Origin: Sphingomonas sp. PR090111-T3T-6A
GTDB taxonomy: Bacteria > Pseudomonadota > Alphaproteobacteria > Sphingomonadales > Sphingomonadaceae
Assembly: GCF_000383095.1 (NCBI RefSeq)
Contig: NZ_AORL01000025.1
Coordinates: forward strand, 38,578 to 102,577
Direction of reading: 5' to 3'
DNA length: 64,000 bases
This document shows positions 45,593-54,482 of the stretch, in pieces. The notes beneath the pieces were generated by a model that did not search any database, was not told the DNA's origin, and worked only from the letters and a program-made list of their open reading frames with translations. How positions within the stretch are numbered: the stretch's first letter is position 1; each line of letters opens with the position of its first letter. The position numbers and the translations under genes were made by a program.

Positions 45593-46278
45593 TTCCGCAC
45601 CTGGCGACCGACGCCGCGACGATGTCGCCGCTCGCCCTCTTCCTCCAGGCCGATATCGTGGTGAAGGTCGTGATGATCGGCCTGCTCTGCGCCTCGGTGT
45701 GGACGTGGGGAATCATCGTCGGCCATGGCGTCCGGCTGAAGCGCATCAGCGCGAAGAACGCGAAGTTCGAGCGGGATTTCTGGGCCTCGCAGGATATCGA
45801 CAATTTCTACACCGTGCACCGCAACGACGATCTGCCCCTGGCCAGGGTGCTGGCGGCGGGCGTGAACGAGTGGCGTCGCTCGACCGCGGGCAAGAAGATC
45901 GACCGGGACGGCACGCGCGCGCGGCTCGCCACCACCATGGGGGCGGCGACCGGGGTCGAGGTGGATCGCCTGTCGGATCGGCTGAACATCCTCGCCACCA
46001 TCGGCTCGGTGGCGCCCTTCGTCGGCCTGTTCGGCACGGTGTGGGGCATCATGCGCAGCTTCACCTCGATCGCGGCGCAGCAGAACACCTCGCTCGGCGT
46101 CGTCGCGCCGGGCATCGCGGAGGCGCTGTTCGCGACGGCGTTGGGCCTGTTCGCGGCGATTCCGGCGGTCATCGCCTACAATCGCCTGTCGCACGGCATC
46201 AACAAGATGGAGGCGCGCCTCCATCGCTTCGCCGACAATTTCCACGCGACGCTCAGCCGCGAGCTGGAAGCCGACTGA
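45589..46278 (+). CDS. tolQ: Tol-Pal system protein TolQ
   Basis: A 229-residue inner-membrane proton-channel component. Three transmembrane helices are seen (about 14-40 [21 protein letters not shown], 125-160 [21 protein letters not shown], 165-195 [19 protein letters not shown]). The [17 protein letters not shown] stretch is diagnostic of the TolQ/ExbB family; placement with tolR, tolA, tolB and pal settles it as TolQ. With TolR and TolA it uses proton flow to constrict the outer membrane during division. Start overlaps the ybgC stop. Confidence 0.95.
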   Translation: MIPHLATDAATMSPLALFLQADIVVKVVMIGLLCASVWTWGIIVGHGVRLKRISAKNAKFERDFWASQDIDNFYTVHRNDDLPLARVLAAGVNEWRRSTAGKKIDRDGTRARLATTMGAATGVEVDRLSDRLNILATIGSVAPFVGLFGTVWGIMRSFTSIAAQQNTSLGVVAPGIAEALFATALGLFAAIPAVIAYNRLSHGINKMEARLHRFADNFHATLSRELEAD

Positions 46279-46724
46279 TGGCCATGGGCCCTACCCCGAG
46301 CGGTGGCCGTGGCGGCCGCCGCACGCCGATGGCGGAGATCAACGTGACGCCGCTCGTCGACGTCATGCTGGTGCTGCTCATCATCTTCATGATCACCGCG
46401 CCGCTGCTGATGACGGGCGTGCCGATTCACCTGCCCGACAGCCGCGCCAAGGCGCTGGAGCAGCCCAAGAAGCCGATCCAGATCTCGATCGACGCGCAGG
46501 GGCAGGTGTTCGTCGACGACGATCAGGTGAGCGACGGGGCGCTGCCCGACCGCCTCGCCCAGATCGCGGGGCAGGGGCCGGTCGGCGGCGAGCCCCAGCA
46601 GATCTTCCTGCGCGCGGATCGCGGGATCGACTATGGCCGGGTGATGGCGGTGATGGGCGAACTCAATCGCGCCGGCCTCAACAAGGTGGCGCTGGTCTCC
46701 ACGCCGGCCGACGAGCGCCGCTGA
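46278..46724 (+). CDS. tolR: Tol-Pal system protein TolR
   Basis: A 148-residue protein with a single N-terminal transmembrane helix. [28 protein letters not shown] contains the proton-carrying aspartate (LVDVML); the periplasmic part (about 50-148) includes [18 protein letters not shown] and [15 protein letters not shown]. It is the partner of TolQ. ATG 46278 overlaps the tolQ stop by one base, indicating coupled translation; ATG 46284 is a possible alternative. tolA begins three bases after its stop. Confidence 0.95.
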   Translation: MAMGPTPSGGRGGRRTPMAEINVTPLVDVMLVLLIIFMITAPLLMTGVPIHLPDSRAKALEQPKKPIQISIDAQGQVFVDDDQVSDGALPDRLAQIAGQGPVGGEPQQIFLRADRGIDYGRVMAVMGELNRAGLNKVALVSTPADERR

Positions 46725-46727
46725 GCC

Positions 46728-47609
46728 ATGGAACGCGCCGAACGCTATGGGCTGGGAGTGGCCGCGGCGGGGCATGTCGCCCTGTTTGTGGTGCTGTCGC
46801 TGAGCCTGTTCTCGGCGCGCATCCCGAAGCCTCCGGTCGCCGACACGATGGATGTGCAACTGGTCGACAAGGTCGGGCTGACGTCGGCCGCGCCGAAGGT
46901 GGCGACGGAAGCGCCGGCCCCGTCGGTCGCGCCCGAGCAAGGGCCGCCCGAGGAGGCGGCGCCCCCGCCGCCCGCGCCGGCTCCCAAAGCCGAGCCGCCC
47001 AAGCCGACCCCGCCTCCGCCGAAGCCCGAACCCAAGCCCGAGGTGAAGCCGGAGCCGAAGCCGGCGCCGCCCAAACCCGAAGCCAAGCCGAAGCCCGCGC
47101 CCGAGAAGCCGGCCAAGCCGACGCCCGAGAAGCAGCCTCCCAAGAAGGCCGGTCTTTCCGCCGACTTCCTGAAGGATCTGCCCAAGGACACGCCGGGCAA
47201 GGCCAAGCCCAAGGGCTCGCGGCTCGGCGCCGATTTCCTGAAGGGCCTGTCGCCCGACAAGGCGCCCGGCAAGGCGACCGCGCCGCGCGCGGCGGCGGTG
47301 TCGGCGCAGTCGATGGCGGGGCTGGCGGCGCTGCTGCTCCAGCAGGTGAAGCCCTGCTACAATCCGCCGGCCGGCGGCGCCGACGCGGGGCAGATCGCGA
47401 CGGTGCTCAACCTGCGCATGAACCGCGACGGCTCGGTCGCCTCGGTCGAGATCGGCGAGCAGAGCGGCGTCAATGGGCAGAACCAGGCCTACGCGCGCCA
47501 GATGGCCGATGCCGCGCGCCGCGCCGTGCTGCGCTGCGCGCCATTCAAGCTGCCGCCCGAAATGTATCAGGGCGGCTGGGACGATTTCGGGTTCCGGTTC
47601 CGTCCATGA
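46728..47609 (+). CDS. tolA: TolA-like cell envelope protein
   Basis: A 293-residue protein: a transmembrane helix (about 8-30), a Pro/Lys/Glu-rich stalk (about 60-140), then two related ADFLK(D/G)L segments (144-158 and 168-182) and a C-terminal TolA III-like domain (about 195-293) with cysteines C210 and C270 that would form the usual disulfide. [13 protein letters not shown] and [17 protein letters not shown] are typical. The stalk is short and proline-rich, unlike the long Ala/Lys/Glu helix of the enterobacterial protein; this is a common alphaproteobacterial variant. Three bases separate it from tolR; it overlaps the reading frame that begins upstream of tolB. Confidence 0.92.
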   Translation: MERAERYGLGVAAAGHVALFVVLSLSLFSARIPKPPVADTMDVQLVDKVGLTSAAPKVATEAPAPSVAPEQGPPEEAAPPPPAPAPKAEPPKPTPPPPKPEPKPEVKPEPKPAPPKPEAKPKPAPEKPAKPTPEKQPPKKAGLSADFLKDLPKDTPGKAKPKGSRLGADFLKGLSPDKAPGKATAPRAAAVSAQSMAGLAALLLQQVKPCYNPPAGGADAGQIATVLNLRMNRDGSVASVEIGEQSGVNGQNQAYARQMADAARRAVLRCAPFKLPPEMYQGGWDDFGFRFRP

Positions 47610-47635
47610 CGGGTGCCGAGAGGAGGGAGATGAGC

Positions 47636-49000
47636 ATGATGGTCCGTCGCATGATCGCCGCGATGCCGGCGCTGCTGCTGTCGAGCGCGGCGCTGGCGCA
47701 GGTGCCCGCCACGCAGGCCGCGCCCGGCGCGGGGCCGCAGCCCGGCCAGCGCCTGATCGTCGACGTCACCGGCGGCATCTCGCAGCCGATGCCGATCGCG
47801 ATCCCCGCGATGCCGACCCCGGCGTCCGCCAAGACCCCCGCCGGCCAGACCGACGCGCTCGGCAGCCAGGTCGCGCAGATCGTCATCAACGACCTCAAGG
47901 GTTCGGGCCTGTTCAAGCCGGTGTCGGGCGATCATGCGGTCGCCTATCCGCAGGTGACGGCGCCTGATTACAACTACTGGACCACCACCGGCGCCTCGGC
48001 GCTGGTGCAGGGCTTCGTGCAGGCCAATGGCGACGGCACGCTGACCGTCGGCTGCTATCTCTACGACGTCTACCAGAAGCAGGAACTGACGCGGCAGGGC
48101 TTCGTGGTGTCGCCCGCCCAGTGGCGCCGCGCCGCGCACAAGTGCGCCGACACCGTCTATACGCGGCTGACCGGCGAAGGCCCCTATTTCGACAGCCGGG
48201 TCGCCTATGTCTCCGAGACCGGCCCCAAGAATCACCGGACCAAGCGGCTGGCGATCATGGATCAGGACGGTGCCAACCATCACTTCCTGACCAACGGCCA
48301 GTCGATCGTGCTGACGCCGCGCTATTCGCCGAACCAGCAGTCGATCGTCTACATGTCCTACACGGGCAACCGGCCGCGCATCTACACCTACAACATCAGC
48401 ACCGGGCAGCAGAGGCTGGTGGTCGATTCGCCGAACATGACGCTCTCCCCGCGCTATTCGCCGGACGGGCGTTCGATCGTCTATTCGCTCTCGGTCGGCG
48501 GCAACACGCAGATCTATCGCGTTTCGGCGTCGGGCGGCACGCCGACGCGCCTCACCAACGCGCCGGGCATCAACACCGCGCCCTGCTATTCGCCGGACGG
48601 CAGCAAGATCGTGTTCGAGAGCGACCGTTCCGGCACGCAGCAGATCTATGTCATGAACGCGGACAGTTCGGGTCAGCACCGCATCAGTTTCGGCTCGGGC
48701 CGCTACGCCACCCCGGTGTGGAGCCCGCGCGGCGATCTCATCGCCTTCACCAAGCTCGGAGGCGGCTTCTCGGTGGGCGTGATGTCGCCCGACGGCAATG
48801 GCGAGAAGATCCTGACGCACGGCTGGCAGGACGAGGGCCCGAGCTGGTCTCCCAACGGCCGCGTCATCATGTTTTTCCGCACCGCGCAGGGCTCGGGCCG
48901 CGCCGATCTCTGGTCGGTGGACCTGACCGGCGTCAACGAACGAAAAATTCCGACCCCCCTCGATGGGTCCGATCCGGCCTGGTCGCCGTTGTTGCCGTAA
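47636..49000 (+). CDS. tolB: Tol-Pal system periplasmic protein TolB
   Basis: A 454-residue periplasmic protein. The signal peptide is [19 protein letters not shown]. The N-terminal TolB domain (about 30-190) is followed by a six-bladed beta-propeller (about 200-454) with repeated S-P-R-Y-S-P-D-G type blades ([61 protein letters not shown]). It binds Pal and TolA. ATG 47636 is chosen because AGGAGG lies nine bases upstream; an in-frame ATG at 47606 overlaps the tolA stop but lacks spacing to a site. Confidence 0.95.
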   Translation: MMVRRMIAAMPALLLSSAALAQVPATQAAPGAGPQPGQRLIVDVTGGISQPMPIAIPAMPTPASAKTPAGQTDALGSQVAQIVINDLKGSGLFKPVSGDHAVAYPQVTAPDYNYWTTTGASALVQGFVQANGDGTLTVGCYLYDVYQKQELTRQGFVVSPAQWRRAAHKCADTVYTRLTGEGPYFDSRVAYVSETGPKNHRTKRLAIMDQDGANHHFLTNGQSIVLTPRYSPNQQSIVYMSYTGNRPRIYTYNISTGQQRLVVDSPNMTLSPRYSPDGRSIVYSLSVGGNTQIYRVSASGGTPTRLTNAPGINTAPCYSPDGSKIVFESDRSGTQQIYVMNADSSGQHRISFGSGRYATPVWSPRGDLIAFTKLGGGFSVGVMSPDGNGEKILTHGWQDEGPSWSPNGRVIMFFRTAQGSGRADLWSVDLTGVNERKIPTPLDGSDPAWSPLLP

Positions 49001-49089
49001 CGATGGGCCGGGCTTGACCATCGCCGAAACAATCCTAAGCCTGAAAGGGCAATAGGGGGCCGCCATTGAAAACCAAAGGAGACTCCAAG

Positions 49090-49611
49090 ATGACTGCAAA
49101 GACTGCCACGGTATTGACCGTCGCCGCGATGGTGGCGCTGGCCGGTTGCGCCAAGAAGAAGCCGGCTGAACTGCCCCCGCCCCCGCCCGCCTCGACGGCG
49201 CCGGAATCGGATACGGGCACGCAGGCCCCGGTCGGTAGCTCGATCATTCCCGGTTCGCGCGCTGACTTCCTCCAGCAGGTCGGCACCGACACTGTTCACT
49301 TCGGCACCGACAAGTCGGACGTCGACAGCGAGGCGCAGGGCATCTTGACCGCGCAGGCCAAGTGGCTGGTGGCGCACCCGGCCGTCCGCGTGACGCTCGA
49401 AGGCCATTGCGACGAGCGCGGCACGCGCGAGTACAACATCGCGCTCGGCGATCGCCGCGCCACCGCCGCCAAGAACTTCCTGGTGAGCCAGGGCGTGCCG
49501 GCCGATCGCATCAACACGATCAGCTACGGCAAGGAACGCCCGGTCGCGACTGGTTCGGACGAGAGCGCCTGGGCGCAGAACCGCCGCGCCGTCACGGTCG
49601 TGCCACAATAA
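49090..49611 (+). CDS. pal: Peptidoglycan-associated lipoprotein Pal
   Basis: A 173-residue outer-membrane lipoprotein. Lipobox VALAGC (cysteine near residue 20), a Pro-rich linker and an OmpA-like peptidoglycan-binding domain with VTLEGHCDERGTREYNIALGDRRA, ATAAKNFLVSQGV and the conserved arginine of QNRRAV. It anchors the outer membrane to the wall and links to TolB. Start ATG 49090 follows AAAGGAGA; an earlier TTG has no site. It closes the operon, with a strong terminator after it. Confidence 0.96.
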   Translation: MTAKTATVLTVAAMVALAGCAKKKPAELPPPPPASTAPESDTGTQAPVGSSIIPGSRADFLQQVGTDTVHFGTDKSDVDSEAQGILTAQAKWLVAHPAVRVTLEGHCDERGTREYNIALGDRRATAAKNFLVSQGVPADRINTISYGKERPVATGSDESAWAQNRRAVTVVPQ

Positions 49612-49640
49612 GCGGAACGTTCACCAGCAGGGTCCGGGAA

Positions 49641-49671
49641 AGGGGCTGGCCGAAAGGCCGGCCCCTTTTTC
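49641..49671 (+). terminator. Intrinsic terminator of the tol-pal operon
   Basis: AAGGGGCTGGCC pairs with GGCCGGCCCCTT (one G-U pair) around a GAAA tetraloop, followed by TTTT. It lies between pal and the convergent S1/P1 nuclease gene. Confidence 0.88.
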
Positions 49672-49683
49672 ATTGGGCTGGGC

Positions 49684-50580
49684 TCAGCCGTATTTCGGAC
49701 GGGGCGGGACATGGCCGGCGAAGGCGTCGTCCAGCATCTTCGCGAGCCGCAGCCCGCCGCGCAGCACCTGCTGCCGAAGCACCGGGATCAACTGCTGGAT
49801 CGTCGCTTCGTCGAGCCCCGCGTCGGCGGGCCTGGTCGGCGGGCAGGCGGGGCCGTGGGTGGCCGTTGGGTAGACGGTGTCGCGGGCCAGCTCCCAGCTC
49901 TCCTTCGCCCAGTCGGTGACGGTGCCCGTCTGCATCGCGGCGCGGCTCTCCGGCGTGGTGCCGGCGAGCAGGCCTTTGGCGTCGCCCGGCGGCGTCGAGA
50001 TGGCACGGTCGGCGAGCAGGCCGTCCCAGATGGAGTGGAGGTTCGTTCGCCCCGCCATCACGCCATAATGGGTGCGCAGCTTGTTGCCGCCCTGATCGCC
50101 GTCGCGTTCGGCGGCGTGGAGCGGCTGGTGCAGGTCGCCGACGAAGTGGACGAGGAAGATCAGCGCCATCAGCCGCTCACGCGGATTCAGATGCTTGTCG
50201 GCGAGCAGGCGCTGGTTGCGCTCGATCTGGGAGATCACGCAATTGCCGCCCGCGCACGGCCCCTTGGGGTCGAAGGGCTTGCACACGTCGATGTCGACGA
50301 AGTGCCAGTTGTAGGCATAGCTGAACCGGTCGCCGAGATTCTTCACGCAATCGGGCCAGACGGACGCTTCCGCGATGGTCTTGGCGGGGCAAGTCGGCGT
50401 GTCGAGCAGCTTGGACTGGCGGAGCAGCCCGTCGATGCCGGCGCGCGTCTCCGGGTTCACCTCCAGATAGGCGATGCGGGCGACCGTCTCGTGGCCATAT
50501 TCCCACCAGGCGGCGGCGGGCGACAGCGGAAGCAGGAGCGCCACGATCGCGGCGAGCAGGAATTGGAGGCGGTTCATCAT
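49684..50580 (-). CDS. Secreted S1/P1-family zinc nuclease
   Basis: A 298-residue exported nuclease. After the signal peptide (LLAAIVALLLPLSPAAA) the mature N-terminus starts WWEYGHETVARIA, whose tryptophan and histidine are zinc ligands in P1/S1 nucleases. Other ligands appear in NWHFVDID, LIFLVHFVGDLHQPLHA and NLHSIWDGLL. It should cleave single-stranded nucleic acid, possibly for phosphate or nucleotide scavenging. The two cysteine pairs suggest disulfides. It is convergent with pal across a strong terminator. Confidence 0.9.
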   Translation of the reverse strand: MMNRLQFLLAAIVALLLPLSPAAAWWEYGHETVARIAYLEVNPETRAGIDGLLRQSKLLDTPTCPAKTIAEASVWPDCVKNLGDRFSYAYNWHFVDIDVCKPFDPKGPCAGGNCVISQIERNQRLLADKHLNPRERLMALIFLVHFVGDLHQPLHAAERDGDQGGNKLRTHYGVMAGRTNLHSIWDGLLADRAISTPPGDAKGLLAGTTPESRAAMQTGTVTDWAKESWELARDTVYPTATHGPACPPTRPADAGLDEATIQQLIPVLRQQVLRGGLRLAKMLDDAFAGHVPPRPKYG

Positions 50581-50732
50581 CGTCTCGGATCAGGAAGGGT
50601 TGCCGCTCCCCGGCGAAGGCAGCGGCCCGCTAGCAGCGCGAAGACCGGATGCCATCTTCACCGGGGAACGACCGGGGACGGGCGTTAGCGCGCGAGTCTC
50701 TCGGCAAGATTGCCGGATCGCAACATGCCGAT

Positions 50733-51650
50733 TCAATCTTCGTCGTAGATGGCCACCTTGAGCGGCCGTTCCTGCCCCACCACGCCGCGATACATGCCCG
50801 GCGTGTTGAACGCCCAGCGGGCCTCGCCTTTGGGCGTGACAGTGATGAAGCCGCCCTTGCCGCCGAGCGCGGTCAGCTCGTCCACCATCGCGTCGGCGGT
50901 GGCGTCGAGGCCGGCGTCGGTCAGCCGCAGCCGGGCGCACAGCTCATGCGCGAGCCCGAGGCGGATATAATGCTCGCCCGATCCGGTGCAGGAGATCGCG
51001 GCAGCGCGATCGTCGGCATAAGTGCCCGCCCCGATCAGCGGCGAATCGCCGATCCGGCCCCAGCGCTTGGCGGTGAGCCCGCCGGTCGAGGTGGCGGCGG
51101 CGACATGGCCCGCCTCGTCCACCGCGACCGCGCCGACGGTGCCGTACTTCATCGCCGAATCGAACGGCATGTCGGGATGCGCCTTGATCTCGTCGAGCTG
51201 GCGGCGGCGTTCGGGGGTGGCGAACCAGTCCTGCGCCACCTGCTCCTGTCCGATATGCGCGGAGAAGGCGTCGGCCCCGGCGGACGACAGCAGCACGTGC
51301 GGGCTCTGCGTCATCACGGCGCGGGCGAGGCTGACGGGGTGGCGCGTCGCGGTGACGCCGGCGATGGCGCCTGCTTCGCGGCCGCGGCCGTCCATGATCG
51401 CGGCGTCGCACTCGATGCGGCCTTCCCAGGTGTAGACCGAGCCGCGCCCCGCGTTGAAATGCGGATCATCCTCCAGCACGCGCACCGCAGCCTCGACCGC
51501 ATCGAGCGCGGAGCCGCCATCGCGCAGGATCGCGGCACCTGCTTCCAGCGCCGCCGTCAGGCCCACGCGGGCGCCCTGATCCTCAGCCTCGGTCAGCACG
51601 CCGGGGCGCATCGAGCCCGCGCCGCCATGAATCATGAGGGTCCAGCCCAC
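50733..51650 (-). CDS. Isoaspartyl peptidase/L-asparaginase (Ntn hydrolase, type 2)
   Basis: A 305-residue Ntn-hydrolase precursor. [12 protein letters not shown] opens the fold; [22 protein letters not shown] and the autocleavage site [10 protein letters not shown] (threonine becomes the new N-terminus, about residue 170) are diagnostic; [26 protein letters not shown] follows. It removes isoaspartyl residues from peptides and may hydrolyse asparagine. The start is probably the GTG at 51650, with AAGGAG six bases upstream; an ATG six codons earlier overlaps that site itself, and the ATG at 51635 is also open. It is divergent from ispG. Confidence 0.9.
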   Translation of the reverse strand: MGWTLMIHGGAGSMRPGVLTEAEDQGARVGLTAALEAGAAILRDGGSALDAVEAAVRVLEDDPHFNAGRGSVYTWEGRIECDAAIMDGRGREAGAIAGVTATRHPVSLARAVMTQSPHVLLSSAGADAFSAHIGQEQVAQDWFATPERRRQLDEIKAHPDMPFDSAMKYGTVGAVAVDEAGHVAAATSTGGLTAKRWGRIGDSPLIGAGTYADDRAAAISCTGSGEHYIRLGLAHELCARLRLTDAGLDATADAMVDELTALGGKGGFITVTPKGEARWAFNTPGMYRGVVGQERPLKVAIYDED

Positions 51651-51677
51651 GCATTGCTCCTTCTTCATGTGCTGGCG

Positions 51678-51707
51678 CTTATCATCTTGCGCCGCAGCGC
51701 CTATAGA
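51678..51707 (+). promoter_or_regulatory. Candidate ispG promoter
   Basis: CTTATC and TATAGA are separated by 18 bases, 30 bases before the ispG ATG, in the 87-base divergent spacer. The minus-10 box is good, the minus-35 box moderate. Confidence 0.4.
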
Positions 51708-51737
51708 GGCTCTCGACCACAATCGCGAAGGCTTCCC

Positions 51738-52865
51738 ATGTCCATTCGTCCGTGGCGCGACATCACGCGCCGCCAATCCCGTCAGATCATGGTGGGCAAC
51801 GTGCCCGTCGGCGGCGACGCGCCCGTCACCGTGCAGACGATGACCAACACGCTCACCACCGACGTGAAGGGCACGATCGACCAGATCCGCCGTTGCGAGG
51901 AAGCGGGCGTCGACATCATCCGCGTCTCCTGCCCTGACGAGGAATCGACCGTCGCGCTGAAGCAGATCGTCCGCGCGGCCCGCGTGCCGATCGTGGCGGA
52001 TATCCACTTCCACTATAAGCGCGCGCTCGAAGCGGCGGACGCGGGCGCGGCCTGCCTGCGCATCAATCCCGGCAATATCGGCTCGGCGGCCCGCGTGCAG
52101 GAAGTGGTGAATGCCGCCAAGGCCAATGGCTGCGCGATCCGCATCGGCGTGAACGGCGGCTCCCTCGAGAAGGACCTGCTGGAAAAGTACGGCGAGCCTT
52201 GCCCCGAGGCGCTGGTCGAGAGCGCGCTCGATCATATCAAGCTGCTCCAGGATGCCGACTTCCACGAATATAAGGTGGCGGTGAAGGCGTCCGACCAGTT
52301 CCTCGCGGTGGCCGCCTACCAGCAGCTCGCCGAAGTGGTGGACTGCCCGCTGCATCTCGGCATCACCGAGGCCGGCGGCCTGATCGCCGGCACGGTGAAG
52401 AGCGCGATCGGCATCGGCTCGCTGCTCTGGTTCGGCATCGGCGACACGATCCGCGTCTCGCTCTCGGCCGAGCCCGAGGAAGAGGTGCGCGTCGGCTACG
52501 AGATCCTCAAGGCGCTCGGCATCCGCACCCGTGGCGTGCGCGTGGTGTCGTGCCCGTCCTGCGCGCGTCAGGGCTTCGACGTGATCCGCACCGTCGAGAA
52601 GCTGGAGGATCGCCTCAAGCATATCTCGACTCCGCTCTCGCTCTCGGTGCTGGGCTGCGTCGTGAACGGTCCGGGCGAGGCGCGCGAGACCGATATCGGC
52701 GTCACCGGCGGCGGCAACGGCAAGCACATGATCTATCTCTCGGGCGTCACCGATCACACGATCGACGACGACGCGATGGTCGATCATGTCGTGAAGCTGG
52801 TCGAGGCCAAGGCGGCCGAGATGGAAGCGGCCAAGGCGGCGGCAGAGGTTCAGGCGGCCGAGTGA
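51738..52865 (+). CDS. ispG: 4-hydroxy-3-methylbut-2-en-1-yl diphosphate synthase (flavodoxin)
   Basis: A 375-residue [4Fe-4S] enzyme of the non-mevalonate isoprenoid pathway. [39 protein letters not shown], and the C-terminal cluster ligands CPSCARQG and [11 protein letters not shown] (three cysteines plus glutamate) are all present. Length corresponds to the short bacterial form. ATG 51738 gives the standard [20 protein letters not shown] start; a very long in-frame extension upstream is antisense to the isoaspartyl peptidase gene. Its stop overlaps the GTG start of the GNAT gene. Confidence 0.97.
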   Translation: MSIRPWRDITRRQSRQIMVGNVPVGGDAPVTVQTMTNTLTTDVKGTIDQIRRCEEAGVDIIRVSCPDEESTVALKQIVRAARVPIVADIHFHYKRALEAADAGAACLRINPGNIGSAARVQEVVNAAKANGCAIRIGVNGGSLEKDLLEKYGEPCPEALVESALDHIKLLQDADFHEYKVAVKASDQFLAVAAYQQLAEVVDCPLHLGITEAGGLIAGTVKSAIGIGSLLWFGIGDTIRVSLSAEPEEEVRVGYEILKALGIRTRGVRVVSCPSCARQGFDVIRTVEKLEDRLKHISTPLSLSVLGCVVNGPGEARETDIGVTGGGNGKHMIYLSGVTDHTIDDDAMVDHVVKLVEAKAAEMEAAKAAAEVQAAE

Positions 52866-53389
52866 AGGTGCCTGCTGGATCGTTCGTGGCGGATGGTGAG
52901 ACCGTGAGCGTCACCGTCCGCGCGGCCCGCCTTGGCGACGAGGCGGAAATCCTCCGCATGATCCGCGCGCTTGCGGACTTCGAGCGCGAGCCCGATGCCG
53001 TCGAGGCGACCGAGGCGATGATCGGCCGCGCGCTGTTCGCGGACGGCGCCCATGTCCACGCGCATATCGCCGAGCGGGATGGGCAGGCCGTGGGCCTCGC
53101 GCTCTGGTTCCTCAACTACTCGACCTGGACGGGCAAGCCCGGCCTCTATCTCGAAGACCTGTTCGTCGATCCGTCCGAGCGCCGCTCCGGTGTCGCCCGC
53201 GCGCTGATGACGGCGCTGGCGCAGGAAGCGCAGGCGCGAGGCTGCGCGCGGATGGACTGGGCGGTGCTCGACTGGAACGAGGAGGCGATGCGCTTCTATC
53301 GCCGCATCGGCGCGCGGCGCTCCGAGGGCTGGCAGCCGTGGCGGCTGGAGGCGGACGGCATCGCCCGGCTCGCGGCGGGCGAGGCCTAG
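52862..53389 (+). CDS. GNAT-family N-acetyltransferase (spermidine/spermine N1-acetyltransferase-like)
   Basis: A 175-residue acetyltransferase. [25 protein letters not shown], the long [19 protein letters not shown] block, acetyl-CoA loop [13 protein letters not shown] and the [14 protein letters not shown] segment match the SSAT-like branch that acetylates polyamines or amino acids. Substrate is not certain. GTG 52862 overlaps the ispG stop (GTGA) and suggests coupling; a GTG at 52904 would still give the full domain and is a real alternative. It is convergent with the DUF1345 gene, whose end overlaps this one by four bases. Confidence 0.82.
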   Translation: MKVPAGSFVADGETVSVTVRAARLGDEAEILRMIRALADFEREPDAVEATEAMIGRALFADGAHVHAHIAERDGQAVGLALWFLNYSTWTGKPGLYLEDLFVDPSERRSGVARALMTALAQEAQARGCARMDWAVLDWNEEAMRFYRRIGARRSEGWQPWRLEADGIARLAAGEA

Positions 53390-54045
53390 CTCCCGCCGCC
53401 GAGCACGTTGATCGTGAAGGCCAGAACGCCGAGGTTGAACACGAACGCCGCCAGACAGTGGAGCGTCGTGATCCGGCGCATCTGCGTGTTGGTGAGCGCG
53501 GTGTCGGACGTCTGGAAGGTCATCCCCAGCGTGAAGCTGAAATAGATGAAGTCCCAGTAGTTGGGCTCCTTCGTCTCCGGGAAATCCAGCCCGCCGCTGT
53601 CCTCGCTGGTGCCGTCGTCGTCGGTATCGGACTGGACGTAGAAGACATGCGCATAGTGCAGCGCATAGACCATGTTGGAGAAGAGCCAGGCCAGCGACAG
53701 GGTGGCGATGATCAATGCCACGGTCTCGGGCTTGGGCGAGGCTTTCTCCAGCAGCTCCGAGAAGACCGCTACCAGCACCACCAGCGAGACGGTGACGCTG
53801 ATCGTCAGCAACAGCGCGCGGTTGGCGTCGTTGCGCGCGGCATAGTCGCGCATCGCATCGGCATGCGGCGTCTGGAGCAATCGCCAGAGCGACAGCAGGA
53901 ACACCGCCGAGGCGAGATCGAAAGCGAGCATCGTGCCGTGCCGCCAGCCGATCGTGCTTCCCAGCAGCGGGATGCCCGCGGCCAGCAGCACGAGGAAGAT
54001 GAGAAAGCGCACCGGCGCGATGCGGTTGCCGAGATCGAGCTTCAT
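53386..54045 (-). CDS. DUF1345 family inner-membrane protein
   Basis: A 219-residue protein with about five to six hydrophobic helices (FLIFLVLLAAGIPLLG, MLAFDLASAVFLLSLW, LLLTISVTVSLVVLVAVF, IIATLSLAWLFSNMVYALHYAH, LAAFVFNLGVLAFTINVLG). LHYAHVFY and DFIYFSFTLGMTFQTSDT are DUF1345 hallmarks. Function unknown; a channel-like role has been proposed for related proteins. The start is uncertain among the ATGs at 54045, 54051 and 54102. The loop has a notably acidic stretch (SDTDDDGTSEDSGG). Confidence 0.87.
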   Translation of the reverse strand: MKLDLGNRIAPVRFLIFLVLLAAGIPLLGSTIGWRHGTMLAFDLASAVFLLSLWRLLQTPHADAMRDYAARNDANRALLLTISVTVSLVVLVAVFSELLEKASPKPETVALIIATLSLAWLFSNMVYALHYAHVFYVQSDTDDDGTSEDSGGLDFPETKEPNYWDFIYFSFTLGMTFQTSDTALTNTQMRRITTLHCLAAFVFNLGVLAFTINVLGGGS

Positions 54046-54119
54046 GGCCATGAGGCGGAGGATAGCGTGCCGAACCGGAAAGGCGCGCGAAAACATTCTC
54101 AAGCCGAAAGGGAGGCGGA

Positions 54120-54437
54120 ATGGCGTGGATCTGGCTGTTGTTGGGCGGACTGGGGGAGGTGGGCTTCACCACCTGCCTGCGTTTCGTCGACGGTTTCCGC
54201 AATGTCGGCTGGACGTTGGGCTTCCTCGTCTCGGTGACGCTCAGCATGGGCTTGCTGGAGCTGGCCTCGCGCTCGATCCCGATGGGAACGGCCTATGCGG
54301 TGTGGGGCGGCATCGGCGCGCTCGGCACGGTGGCCGTGGGCATCCTCTTCTTCGAAGAGCCTCTGGGGGCTGCGCGCCTGCTGCTGATCGTCGGCCTTGT
54401 CGGCTGCATCGCCGGGCTCAAGCTGGTGAGCCATTGA
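54120..54437 (+). CDS. SMR-family small multidrug/guanidinium-type transporter
   Basis: A 105-residue protein with four transmembrane helices, opening MAWIWLLLGGLGEVGFTTCLRFVDGF. The glutamate at residue 13 in the first helix (GLGEVG) is the proton/substrate-coupling residue of the EmrE/SugE family; LELASRSIPMGTAYAVWGGIGALGT and FFEEPLGAARLLLIVGLVGCIAGLKL follow. The W-G-G-I-G-A-L-G motif fits the SugE/Gdx subgroup more than EmrE, but subgroup and substrate are not certain. A hairpin terminator follows. Confidence 0.9.
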   Translation: MAWIWLLLGGLGEVGFTTCLRFVDGFRNVGWTLGFLVSVTLSMGLLELASRSIPMGTAYAVWGGIGALGTVAVGILFFEEPLGAARLLLIVGLVGCIAGLKLVSH

Positions 54438-54440
54438 GGA

Positions 54441-54473
54441 AAGCCCCTCCCGCATGCCGTGCGGGAGGGGCTT
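54441..54473. terminator. Strong hairpin terminator between convergent genes
   Basis: AAGCCCCTCCCGCA and TGCGGGAGGGGCTT are perfect 14-base reverse complements around a TGCCG loop. It separates the SMR gene from the M61 gene and may act in both directions. Confidence 0.8.
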
Positions 54474-54482
54474 CCGTCATGC

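Noticed and set aside
50649..51737. N-terminal extension of ispG by about 360 residues
   Set aside because: It is antisense to the isoaspartyl peptidase gene. IspG's conserved N-terminus begins at 51738.
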